Shown: in pieces, positions 6,205-13,613 of the stretch
How the letters are laid out: each line of letters opens with the position of its first letter
How positions within the stretch are numbered: the stretch's first letter is position 1
Assembly (NCBI GenBank): GCA_009774395.1
Contig: VSNQ01000114.1
Coordinates: 1-15,133 of the forward strand
DNA from: Lachnospiraceae bacterium
GTDB lineage: Bacteria; Bacillota; Clostridia; Lachnospirales; Lachnospiraceae
Direction of reading: 5' to 3'
DNA: 15,133 bases
Position numbers and translations under genes: made by a program
The notes under the pieces: model-generated
Told to the model about the DNA's origin: nothing
The model's input: the letters and a program-made list of their open reading frames with translations, nothing else
Databases searched by the model: none

Positions 6205-6650
6205 ACATTTTACAAAAAATTTTAAGTGATATTGGTAAAAAATACAATTTGAAACAAAACTGCGAAAAAAGGATTATATAATCTGTATGGTTTCGAACAA
6301 CAATTCATAGCAGAGTATACAATCTTTTTCTTATAACGGAAATGTATACAGAATTATATAAAAATTCTCGAAAACAACATATTGCACCATTCGACAAAAT
6401 ACAGTAAAATGATATTGATAAGTAAATCTAAAAATCACGAAATGTTCAGCCAGCCATATCTAAAAATGAATGAAGATCGTTTTTTTGCAGCCTTTCAAGG
6501 GCACTCATTGATAGGTAATAAGTTTTATGATTGCATTAAAATATTACTATACATAGGATTTATTGCAGAGTATATATTGTGAAATTCCTATAAAATCAAA
6601 ATAATAATTAAAAATAAAAAAATAAAATATTATTTTAAGGGGGTTATGTG
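6205..6650 (+). other. Long AT-rich gap before glgX, no gene seen
   Basis: About 445 bases, very AT-rich. The only long frame (TTG at 6382 to 6582) has no ribosome site, starts exactly on a candidate -35 hexamer and has no recognisable protein character. The gap holds a 12-bp perfect palindrome GATTATATAATC (6272-6283), a candidate promoter (6382-6410) and a final A/T run before the strong AAGGGGG ribosome site. If that promoter is the real one, the glgX leader is about 230 nt, long enough for an RNA control element, but I see no fold that I recognise. Confidence 0.4.
6382..6410 (+). promoter_or_regulatory. Candidate sigma-A promoter of glgX
   Basis: TTGCAC (6382-6387) and TAAAAT (6405-6410) with a 17-nt spacer. 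In DNA this AT-rich such matches arise by chance, so the call is moderate. Confidence 0.4.
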
Positions 6651-8789
6651 ATGCATAAAGGGTCACTATTGGGAAATCAGCGTTACGCGCCGATACATGA
6701 AATCAACGGCTATCGGGTAAAGCCGGGGAAGTATCTTCGGAATGGTGCGACGATTGTTGAGGGCGGAGTCAATTTTACTATTCATTCAAATGGTGCAACA
6801 TCCTGCAATCTATGTCTGTTTCACAGGTATGAAGATGAACCGTTTGCAATCCTGCCGTTTCCAGAAGCATACCGCATTGGAAACATGTATTCAATGGTGG
6901 TTTATGGGCTTGACCCAAAGGAATTTGAATATGCATATCAATTTGATGGCGAATATGATGTGCACAAGGGCTTAATATTTGATAAGACAAAGTATATATT
7001 AGATCCTTATGCGCGGGCAGTTAGTGACCAAGGCACATGGGGAGGACGCCGCAGCCAAAAAGAGCACTTTTATAAGGCAAGAGTTGTTGCAGACGAAGAA
7101 AACTACGATTGGGGATACTTTGTGCAGCCGAACTTAGAGCCAAAGGATATGATAATCTATGAAATGCACGTTAGGGGCTTTACAATGGACAAATCGTCCG
7201 GTGTGGAGGTAGGGCACCGCGGTACTTTTGAGGGAATTAAGGAAAAAATTCCTTATCTGCTGGAACTTGGTGTAAATGCAGTGGAGTTAATGCCAATATT
7301 TGAATTTGATGAGTTAGAGGACGTAAGAGAGTATGATGGCGAGAAACTCTATAATTACTGGGGATACAGCCCTGTATGTTTTTTTGCACCAAATACGGCT
7401 TATGCTTCCAAGCGTGAATACAATATGGAGGGAACAGAACTGCGTGAATTAATCCGTGAGTTAAACCGCAACGGAATTGAAGTTATTTTGGATGTGGTGT
7501 TTAACCATACCGCAGAAGGCAATGAAAAAGGCCCGTTTTTCTCCTTTAAAGGGATTGACAACAATATTTACTATATGCTGACACCTGACGGAAAATATTA
7601 TAATTTCAGCGGCTGCGGCAATGTAATGAACTGCAATCACCCGATTGTGCAGCAGTTTATTTTGGAATGTCTGCGTCACTGGGTAGTTTCCTATAGGGTT
7701 GATGGATTTCGTTTTGACCTTGCATCGATTATGGGACGCAATGAGGATGGTTCACCGATGAGCAAACCGCCGCTTCTGCAGAGTTTGGCATTTGACCCGA
7801 TTTTAGGAAAAGTAAAATTAATTGCCGAGGCATGGGACGCAGGCGGATTGTATCAAGTTGGCAGTTTTCCGGCGTGGAACCGCTGGGCAGAGTGGAATGG
7901 CAGATACCGCGACGATATGCGCTGTTTCTTAAAAGGGGATTATGGTATGGCGCAGGCGGCAATCAACCGCATTACTGGATCGCTTGATTTGTACGGCAAG
8001 GAAAACCGTGGCGAGAATGCGACTGTTAATTTCTTAAACTGCCATGATGGATTTACATTGTATGATATGTATGCCTATAACTATAAACACAATGAAAAAA
8101 ATGGCTGGGACAATACGGACGGCGCCAATGATAACAATAGCTGGAATTGTGGTGTAGAGGGCGAAACAAATGATCCGGAAGTATTGAAACTTCGCAACCG
8201 TCTGCGCAAAAATGCATTTGCGATTTTAATGTGCAGCCGTGGTTCTGCAATGTTTCTGGCAGGTGATGAATTTTGCAATACGCAGTTTGGCAATAATAAT
8301 GCTTATTGTCAGGATAATCTTGTTTCATGGCTGGATTGGACGCGCAAAGAGCAATACAGTGAGATGTTTGAGTTCTGTAAGTTTATGATTCATTTCCGCA
8401 AGGCACATCCAATATTAAGAGGACGTTCCGGCCCTAGCGGTTGTGGATTCCCAGAGGTAACGGTTCACAACAATGGTGTTGCATGGAACAGCGAATGCAA
8501 GCCGGATACGCGCACCATTGGTATTATGTTTGCAGGACGTACAGAGGAAAATATTGAGGACGATATTATCTATATTGGTGTCAATGCATTTTGGGAAGAT
8601 CAGAGTGTACAACTACCGAAATTGCCGCTTGGTAGAAAATGGCGTGTGATAATGAATACAGAATTTGAGCATACACCAAATACAGATTATCATAAATTAA
8701 CAAGATGGACAGGAACAGATACATTAATGATGTATCCAAGATCTGTTTTAATAGCAGCAGTAGATAAGTACCATAAAGGGAAGTTCTAA
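6651..8789 (+). CDS. glgX: Glycogen debranching enzyme GlgX (GH13 isoamylase type)
   Basis: 712 aa, normal for GlgX/isoamylase, which cleaves alpha-1,6 branches of glycogen in the cytoplasm. An N-terminal beta-sandwich (CBM48-like, about 20-140; GGVNFTIHSNGATSCNLCLF, then ILDPYARAV) precedes the GH13 barrel. The four GH13 motifs are present: DVVFNHT (281-287), GFRFDLAS with nucleophile Asp 356, IAEAWD with acid/base Glu 393, and NCHDGFT with Asp 466. MFLAGDEF and NNNAYCQDN follow, typical of GlgX. The ATG at 6651 is chosen because AAGGGGG lies 7 nt upstream; a GTG directly before it (6648) is in frame but closer than ideal. No other glycogen gene is adjacent, so it is a single-gene unit here, ended by the hairpins at 8822-8943. 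All catalytic residues are intact and the enzyme should be active. Confidence 0.95.
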   Translation: MHKGSLLGNQRYAPIHEINGYRVKPGKYLRNGATIVEGGVNFTIHSNGATSCNLCLFHRYEDEPFAILPFPEAYRIGNMYSMVVYGLDPKEFEYAYQFDGEYDVHKGLIFDKTKYILDPYARAVSDQGTWGGRRSQKEHFYKARVVADEENYDWGYFVQPNLEPKDMIIYEMHVRGFTMDKSSGVEVGHRGTFEGIKEKIPYLLELGVNAVELMPIFEFDELEDVREYDGEKLYNYWGYSPVCFFAPNTAYASKREYNMEGTELRELIRELNRNGIEVILDVVFNHTAEGNEKGPFFSFKGIDNNIYYMLTPDGKYYNFSGCGNVMNCNHPIVQQFILECLRHWVVSYRVDGFRFDLASIMGRNEDGSPMSKPPLLQSLAFDPILGKVKLIAEAWDAGGLYQVGSFPAWNRWAEWNGRYRDDMRCFLKGDYGMAQAAINRITGSLDLYGKENRGENATVNFLNCHDGFTLYDMYAYNYKHNEKNGWDNTDGANDNNSWNCGVEGETNDPEVLKLRNRLRKNAFAILMCSRGSAMFLAGDEFCNTQFGNNNAYCQDNLVSWLDWTRKEQYSEMFEFCKFMIHFRKAHPILRGRSGPSGCGFPEVTVHNNGVAWNSECKPDTRTIGIMFAGRTEENIEDDIIYIGVNAFWEDQSVQLPKLPLGRKWRVIMNTEFEHTPNTDYHKLTRWTGTDTLMMYPRSVLIAAVDKYHKGKF

Positions 8790-8821
8790 TTGTTTTTGCG
8801 TATTTTTTCCGCAGCATAGCA

Positions 8822-8845
8822 GTAGGGGAATATCTTTTCCCCTAC
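8822..8845 (+). terminator. GTAGGGGAA hairpin after glgX
   Basis: A perfect 9-bp stem GTAGGGGAA/TTCCCCTAC with a 6-nt loop lies 33 nt after the glgX stop. No T-run follows, but two more stems are next to it. The same arm sequence recurs in the terminator at 9210-9263. Confidence 0.55.
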
Positions 8846-8874
8846 GCGTGTGCCGAGTTACTGTTTACTCTGTT

Positions 8875-8943
8875 CCCGTAACGGGTAAAAATCCATGCAA
8901 AAATCGCATTACGAACTGCGTTCGTTTTACAAATGGATTTTTA
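8875..8943. terminator. Nested palindromes, probably a bidirectional terminator
   Basis: Three stems are packed together: CCCGT-a-ACGGG (8875-8885), an outer 11-bp stem TAAAAATCCAT/ATGGATTTTTA (8886-8896 with 8933-8943) and an inner ACGAAC-tgc-GTTCGT (8911-8925). The outer arm carries its own T5 on each strand, so RNA from either direction ends in a T-rich side. The first stem and the outer stem abut directly, which could let alternative pairings form. Confidence 0.5.
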
Positions 8944-8983
8944 TTTGCCAGTACAAAATATGGTTAGAATATAAAAAATTTTA

Positions 8984-9012
8984 TTGACAATGTGTTCGTT
9001 CTATGATAATAT
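8984..9012 (+). promoter_or_regulatory. tRNA-Thr promoter
   Basis: A perfect TTGACA (8984-8989), a 17-nt spacer and TAATAT (9007-9012). The transcript would start near 9019, about 32 nt before the mature tRNA. Confidence 0.75.
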
Positions 9013-9050
9013 AGTCTTCGGTGATAGAAGTCGGGATATTGCTGGAACAA

Positions 9051-9123
9051 GCTGCTATAGCACAGTCGGTAGTGCGCAACATTGGTAGTGTTGAGGTCAC
9101 CAGTTCGATTCTGGTTAGCAGCT
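9051..9123 (+). tRNA. tRNA-Thr, anticodon GGU
   Basis: A complete 73-nt cloverleaf without encoded CCA. The acceptor GCTGCTA (9051-9057) pairs with TAGCAGC (9116-9122), with discriminator T. The D stem is GCAC/GTGC with GG in the loop (9068-9069). The anticodon stem is CAACA/TGTTG with loop TTGGTAG (anticodon GGT, 9084-9086), the variable loop AGGTC, and the T stem ACCAG/CTGGT with loop TTCGATT. Every stem pairs fully. GGU reads ACC and ACU Thr codons. It is transcribed alone from its own promoter and terminator. Confidence 0.95.
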
Positions 9124-9135
9124 CTGAATAATTGG

Positions 9136-9178
9136 AAAAAGACTTTTCAAGGGATTAGGCTTTGAAAAGTCTTTTTTT
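9136..9178 (+). terminator. tRNA-Thr terminator
   Basis: A perfect 15-bp stem (AAAAAGACTTTTCAA at 9136-9150 with its complement at 9162-9176) and an 11-nt loop, running into T7. It starts 12 nt after the tRNA. Confidence 0.9.
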
Positions 9179-9209
9179 ATACATTAATTATTTATCAGAA
9201 ACAAAAATA

Positions 9210-9277
9210 TTCCCCTACCCAATTGCATCGCCTTACATAGAGGTACTTAATTGGGTAGGGGAAATTGTTTTTTTATT
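9210..9277. terminator. Bidirectional terminator between tRNA-Thr and the PBP gene
   Basis: Perfect 15-base arms TTCCCCTACCCAATT (9210-9224) and AATTGGGTAGGGGAA (9249-9263) enclose a 24-nt loop. On the forward strand the stem is followed by ATTGTTTTTTT; on the reverse strand by TATTTTTG. It lies 22 nt past the stop of the leftward PBP gene and is that gene's main terminator. The arms contain the same GTAGGGGAA core as the hairpin at 8822. Confidence 0.85.
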
Positions 9278-9284
9278 CACAATA

Positions 9285-11972
9285 TTATTCGGTTTCTGCT
9301 GCTGGTGTTTCTGGAACAGCAGGCGGCGGGTTTTGTGCTGCCTGCTGCATCTGCTGTAATTGCAGAGCTTGCTGCTGGATTACTTCCTGCGCATTTGGTG
9401 CGGCAAAGAAAACATTGTTATGCGGGCACATCTGCGATGGGTCTGTCGCTGCTGGATCAGTGGTGTTAACACCTGTGGAATCGGGTATTGCCTGCCCTTT
9501 TAGCGCACTTGCAAGAGAAGTATCCTGTAATCGCATAGGAATATGCTCGGAGATAGAGGTCTGTCGGAAAGGACATAATTCCGTTGCTGTCAGTCCCGTA
9601 TATGCACATATATTGGAAGTATAGTGTACATCACACGTTTCGGTAGGAACAGTACCCTCTGCAAAATATTCTGTTCGTACACAGCCATCGCATATACCTG
9701 CAATCGGAAGCCTTCCAGATTTTGAACAAACAGAGGCTGTCACAATACCACTGCAGGAAGGGAAGGACTTGTACTCCAAATTTTCATGAATTTTGGACAT
9801 TACTTCACGCCAGAGGTTTTTAGCAAGGTTTTTTTCTTCAGCACTTATAAGGTTTGCGTTGTTGTCATAGCCTGCCCATGTAGTAGCAGTGTAATATGGC
9901 GTGTATCCACAGAACCAAACATCTTTGTAATCAGAAGTAGTTCCCGTCTTTCCTGCAATTGCCATATTAGGGAAACGGCATCTGCCACCAGTACCAGAAT
10001 TAATAACGTCTTCCATTGCGTCTGTTAAAAGCCATGCGGTAGTTTCTTTAATAACTTGTGTTGTTTCTGGAACAGTGTTGTCAATAAGCACGTTTCCGTC
10101 ATGATCTACGATTTTCGTATAAAGTTTTGGCTTAATATATGCGCCTTGGTTTGCGATTGCAGCATAACCTGCGTTTAATTCCATATTCGTTACGCCGTCG
10201 GTAATGCCGCCAAGTGCAAGAGGTTGACCAATATCAGAAAGAACGGTTCCGTCTTTCATTACACGGCGTTCTACCAGTGTGTTAAAGCCGAAATTCTGTA
10301 AATAGTCAAAACCAAGCTGCGGTGTAATCTGTGTCAATGCCTTAACTGTAACAACATTTGCCGACCATGTAATTGCATAGCGGTACGAGAGAAGTCCTCT
10401 ATATGTTTTGCCCCAGTGGTTTGCAATGGGTCTGCCGTTTGCATAGCTGTAAGGTGCGTCATTTTGAACAGAAGCAAGCGTTGCGCCTGCGCTGTCGAGT
10501 GCTGGTGCATAGGTGGATAACACTTTAAAGGTCGAACCGGGCTGTCTGGTTGCATTGGATGCGCGGTTAAAGGTGCGGCTTGCTTCCTTGGTGCCGCGTC
10601 CGCCAATCATAGCGACAACATAGCCTGTCGATTGATCTTCTATTGTTAAAGATACTTGCGGTTGTGGAGTAAGTGTGACTTTTTCGCTTTCTACTTCATC
10701 GCCTTCAGACATTACTGCGGCTTTGTAGGCTTCAATTGCTTCGTAAGCTTCCTCCTGTGATTTATACAGCAGATTAAAAGAAGCATTCTGCTGCCTGTAA
10801 TACGTTCGGAACATTTCAGTGCTGTGATTTTCCTTTTCTCCATTCGCTTTTACAATAGTAAGTGCATAATTAAGATACCATTTGGTATTGGCAGGATAAT
10901 TTTCTTCATTATTGAAAACGGAGTCACAGATCGCCTGAATATCAGGGTCTTGAGTGGTATAAATGCTCAGCCCGCTTCGATAAACCAAATTGTTTGCCTG
11001 CGTTTCATTATAGCCTTTGATTTCCATTAAATCCTGCAAAACTTGTTCTGTTACGGCATCTACAAAGTATGTATAAACCGTATTATTTTCTTTCGACAGA
11101 TTAACTGTAGCAATTCTGCTATAGACATCATCTGCCATTGCTTCGTCATATTCTGCCTGCGTAATATATTCCATATCCAGCATATTGTTTAATGCTTTAT
11201 CACGGCGTCTTTTATTATTTTCTGGGTAAGATATGGGATTGTTTCCCGCAGGGTTTTGAGTAATGGCGGCTATTACAGCGCATTCAGACAGCGTAAGCTG
11301 ATAGGTTGGCTTATTAAAGTACCGTGCAGCGGCTGCCTTTACACCTAATGTGTTTTGCCCAAGGTTAATGGTGTTCATATATGCTTCCAGAATCTGCTCT
11401 TTCGACCATTTTTTCTCAAGTTCCATTGCTAAATACTGCTCCTGAACTTTTCGTCTGATTTTCTGGATTTCTTCTTCGTTTACCCAGTCTTCAAAAACAT
11501 TGTTCTTAATAAGCTGCTGCGTAATCGTTGAAGCGCCTTGAGATAATTTCCCTGTTTCTAAAACATGAAAGCCCGCGCGGATAATACCTTTAAAATCAAT
11601 ACCATTGTGTGTATAAAAGCGTTCGTCTTCAAGTGCGACAAAGGCATCTGCAAGATATTGAGGAATTTGTTCCATTTTTTCATAACTTCGGTTAGAATCT
11701 GAGGCAACTAGCTTTGTTGTTTCATTTCCCTTTGCGTCATAGATGACGGTTGCATAGTGTGAAGGCATTACGGACACCACATCAATATCTGGTGCAGAAT
11801 AAAGGATTCCTTTAAATGCACCAATTGCAAAACATGCGCCGGTAATGCCAATTGAAATTACGACAACAAGCAGTAATTTCAAGGCAGAAATAAAACATAG
11901 CTTTTTGAGCTTTATTGTTTTTGAAGTTAGGGATTTCTGGATTTTATGTATTCCTTTTCTCCCGTAATTCAT
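9285..11972 (-). CDS. ponA: Class A penicillin-binding protein (PBP1A type)
   Basis: 895 aa bifunctional wall synthase that polymerises lipid II and cross-links the product outside the membrane. A basic tail and one membrane helix (about 31-55) precede the GT51 domain, with EDERFYTHNGID (catalytic Glu 115) and GASTITQQLIKN (146-157). The transpeptidase domain has STFK (nucleophile Ser 480, Lys 483), SAN (537-539) and KTGT (675-678), all intact. After about residue 735 comes a tail with seven Cys between 740 and 800 (740, 749, 761, 764, 780, 789, 800) and one at 849, then a Gln-rich stretch (863-880) and a Pro/Ala/Glu end. This Cys-rich region has been seen in clostridial PBPs and may form disulfides or bind metal. 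GGAGG lies 7 nt before the ATG. The gene is transcribed alone, leftward, from a promoter at 12053-12081. Confidence 0.95.
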   Translation of the reverse strand: MNYGRKGIHKIQKSLTSKTIKLKKLCFISALKLLLVVVISIGITGACFAIGAFKGILYSAPDIDVVSVMPSHYATVIYDAKGNETTKLVASDSNRSYEKMEQIPQYLADAFVALEDERFYTHNGIDFKGIIRAGFHVLETGKLSQGASTITQQLIKNNVFEDWVNEEEIQKIRRKVQEQYLAMELEKKWSKEQILEAYMNTINLGQNTLGVKAAAARYFNKPTYQLTLSECAVIAAITQNPAGNNPISYPENNKRRRDKALNNMLDMEYITQAEYDEAMADDVYSRIATVNLSKENNTVYTYFVDAVTEQVLQDLMEIKGYNETQANNLVYRSGLSIYTTQDPDIQAICDSVFNNEENYPANTKWYLNYALTIVKANGEKENHSTEMFRTYYRQQNASFNLLYKSQEEAYEAIEAYKAAVMSEGDEVESEKVTLTPQPQVSLTIEDQSTGYVVAMIGGRGTKEASRTFNRASNATRQPGSTFKVLSTYAPALDSAGATLASVQNDAPYSYANGRPIANHWGKTYRGLLSYRYAITWSANVVTVKALTQITPQLGFDYLQNFGFNTLVERRVMKDGTVLSDIGQPLALGGITDGVTNMELNAGYAAIANQGAYIKPKLYTKIVDHDGNVLIDNTVPETTQVIKETTAWLLTDAMEDVINSGTGGRCRFPNMAIAGKTGTTSDYKDVWFCGYTPYYTATTWAGYDNNANLISAEEKNLAKNLWREVMSKIHENLEYKSFPSCSGIVTASVCSKSGRLPIAGICDGCVRTEYFAEGTVPTETCDVHYTSNICAYTGLTATELCPFRQTSISEHIPMRLQDTSLASALKGQAIPDSTGVNTTDPAATDPSQMCPHNNVFFAAPNAQEVIQQQALQLQQMQQAAQNPPPAVPETPAAETE

Positions 11973-12052
11973 AAATTCACCTCCAAATAAAATGCAAAAA
12001 TAAAATTGTAAATTTGTTTTGTTACAGTATAGCCAGAACTTTGGGCTTTCCT

Positions 12053-12081
12053 ATTATAACAAATTATGGGTGGTAATGAAA
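12053..12081 (-). promoter_or_regulatory. Promoter of the PBP gene
   Basis: On the reverse strand a perfect TATAAT (12058-12053) with a weak -35 TTTCAT (12081-12076) and a 17-nt spacer. The leader would be about 74 nt. Confidence 0.55.
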
Positions 12082-12165
12082 GTTATTTTATTAAAAAATA
12101 ATAAGTTTTATGGTAAACAACAAAGGATGACACGGATTCTCTATTTATAATTTTGGACAGGGAGG

Positions 12166-12194
12166 TTACTTTTTATGCGTTTTTGTGGTAAAAT
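12166..12194 (+). promoter_or_regulatory. Possible promoter of the yigZ gene
   Basis: TAAAAT (12189-12194) gives a start near 12201, just enough for the AAAGGAGG ribosome site. The -35 at 17 nt (TTACTT) is poor, so this is only a candidate. Confidence 0.3.
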
Positions 12195-12225
12195 CAGGAT
12201 ATTATAAGTGATAAAGGAGGCTCTG

Positions 12226-12912
12226 ATGGCTAAGGAGAAAAAGAACCAATCCGAAATGGAACAATACGAGGAATATATACTGCTGAAAAAAGGGGCAGAG
12301 GCAGAACTGGTTGAAAAAAAATCGCGCTTTATCGCTACAATACGTCCTGTATCGACAGAAGATGAAGCGGCGGCTTTTATTGAGGAAATAAAAAAGAAAT
12401 ATTATGATGCAAGACATAACTGTTCTGCATTTGTAATTGGAAGTAAGGCACAGCTAACCAGAAGCAGCGACGATGGTGAACCAAGCGGAACGGCGGGCAG
12501 ACCAATGCTGGAGGTACTGCTTGGCAGTGAAATCCGCAATATTGCAGTCGTTGTAACACGTTATTTTGGTGGAACTCTGTTAGGTACTGGAGGTTTGGTG
12601 CGGGCGTATTCCGGCGCAGTAAAACTGGCGTTAGAGCAATGCGAAACAGCAAGGCAGCGTTTTGGTATTAAACTCCAAATCAAAACAGATTATAATTATG
12701 TAGGGAAAATTCAATATCTGCTGGCTGATAGGAAAATTGAAATGATAGATAGCGTATACGCTCAAGATGTTGAAATGACGGTCATTGTTCCGATTGAGGA
12801 ATATGACCGCCTTTGTAAAGATTTGACAGAAGCCACAAGTGCAAAAGCAGAACTTGTGGAATTGGAAAGATTGTATTATGAAAGTATCAGCCCGGTTCAG
12901 AAATCCGGCTGA
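12226..12912 (+). CDS. yigZ: YigZ / IMPACT family protein
   Basis: 228 aa, close to the usual length of about 210. The UPF0029 domain (PF01205) spans about 20-130 with hallmark blocks ARHNCSAFVIG, SSDDGEPSGTAGRPMLEVL and VVVTRYFGGTLLGTGGLVRAYSGAV. A DUF1949-type domain (about 140-210, DYNYVGKIQYLL) follows. Bacterial YigZ resembles the eukaryotic IMPACT domain, which regulates the kinase GCN2; the bacterial role is not settled, though ribosome or peptidase links have been suggested. The start is at 12226, with AAAGGAGG 5 nt upstream. A GTG at 12208 lies before that site and can be excluded. The first 15 residues (AKEKKNQSEMEQYEEY) are more polar and longer than in most relatives. The last 26 bases overlap the end of the convergent SpoIID-like gene. 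Confidence 0.92.
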   Translation: MAKEKKNQSEMEQYEEYILLKKGAEAELVEKKSRFIATIRPVSTEDEAAAFIEEIKKKYYDARHNCSAFVIGSKAQLTRSSDDGEPSGTAGRPMLEVLLGSEIRNIAVVVTRYFGGTLLGTGGLVRAYSGAVKLALEQCETARQRFGIKLQIKTDYNYVGKIQYLLADRKIEMIDSVYAQDVEMTVIVPIEEYDRLCKDLTEATSAKAELVELERLYYESISPVQKSG

Positions 12913-13483
12913 CACCTACAAAGATTTCAGAAATTTTGTACCATGTGGGATAATCTACAATCCCATTTGCAGGTAATCCGAACACGCGTTGGAAAACACG
13001 CACAGCATCGGCTGTTCCGCTGCCAAAGATGCCATCTTCAGAAATTTTGGGTATTGCTGGATAGTTCTGTGCTATACGGTTAAGCTGCTGTTGAAGCTGC
13101 AATACCTTTTGACCAGACGAGCCAATGGTTAAGTCGTATCCCGGCCATGAGGAAGGGACACCGGAAACATATTGTGTTGAATTAATATACATATCATTTC
13201 CATAATAATATCGTATAATTTCAATTGGTGTGTATCCTTGCTCGCCCAGATATTTGCTTCCCCATTGTGAAAGCCCCTTGCAGGTAACACGGTCACCGTC
13301 ACAGTAGGCAGTGAAAATTGGCTGTCGTACACCAGGGCGGGAAAGGTAGTTGGAGAATATTGAATCTACAATTCGGCTGACATTTTCATAAATATTTCTG
13401 CCATAAATCCATTTCTGATCATAGGCTGTGGAGGAAGTAATCGTGAAATTGTAGCCTTGGTTCCGATACGGCGGAACCAGCAT
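12887..13483 (-). pseudogene. 5'-truncated SpoIID / peptidoglycan-binding domain protein
   Basis: 198 codons remain of a protein that in clostridia is usually well over 400 aa. Visible parts: a SpoIID-like C-terminal half (about 10-97) with GRNIYENVSRIVDSIF and CKGLSQWGSKYLGEQGYTPIEIIRYYY, matching the known SQWG-and-YYY ending, then a PG_binding_1 domain (about 118-190; GSSGQKVLQLQQQLN, DGIFGSGTADAVRVFQ and NGIVDYPTWYKI). Recognisable homology begins near residue 7 (YRNQGYNF). The first residues (MLVPP) do not fit, the ATG has no ribosome site and a stop lies two codons upstream, so the N-terminal half is lost. Intact relatives bind or process peptidoglycan, often in sporulation. The break is beside a 7-bp inverted repeat and next to the Fic cassette. 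Expression is unlikely. The 3' end overlaps yigZ by 26 bases. Confidence 0.75.
13459..13478. repeat. Inverted repeat at the break in the SpoIID-like gene
   Basis: GGTTCCG (13459-13465) and CGGAACC (13472-13478) form a perfect 7-bp stem with a 6-base loop. The right arm (forward strand) lies outside the recognisable SpoIID-like homology and the left arm at its very start, so the repeat spans the break. Confidence 0.6.
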
Positions 13484-13511
13484 ATTTTAATGTGCAGCCA
13501 TTTTATGGTAA

Positions 13512-13540
13512 TTGAAAAGTAGAAGTATGTATGGTAAAAT
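13512..13540 (+). promoter_or_regulatory. Promoter of the Fic gene
   Basis: TTGAAA (13512-13517), a 17-nt spacer and TAAAAT (13535-13540). The start near 13547 leaves a leader of about 67 nt. It sits just outside the truncated SpoIID-like fragment, so the Fic gene carries its own control. Confidence 0.6.
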
Positions 13541-13613
13541 TATCTATAAAAAATAGAAGAAATAGAAACAGGGTATTCTAGGAGAAAAGGGACTTGCAGA
13601 AAGGCTGGAGGGG

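Noticed and set aside
6382..6582. Possible 66-codon gene in the gap before glgX
   Set aside because: It begins with TTG on a candidate -35 box, has no ribosome site and shows AT-driven codons without recognisable protein features.
9051..9123. tRNA-Thr as an integration site with a flanking attachment repeat
   Set aside because: No second copy of the tRNA 3' end was noticed in the window, and the genes beside it are housekeeping types.
9162..9624. Rightward Cys-rich and hydrophobic frames
   Set aside because: They lie across two terminators and antisense to the PBP tail; their unusual composition mirrors the Gln/Pro-rich tail on the other strand.
13566..13613. Upstream extension of the Fic frame
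   Set aside because: The frame is open and coding-like, but no ATG, GTG or TTG is in frame after the stop at 13563, so it is kept only as a note on the Fic entry.
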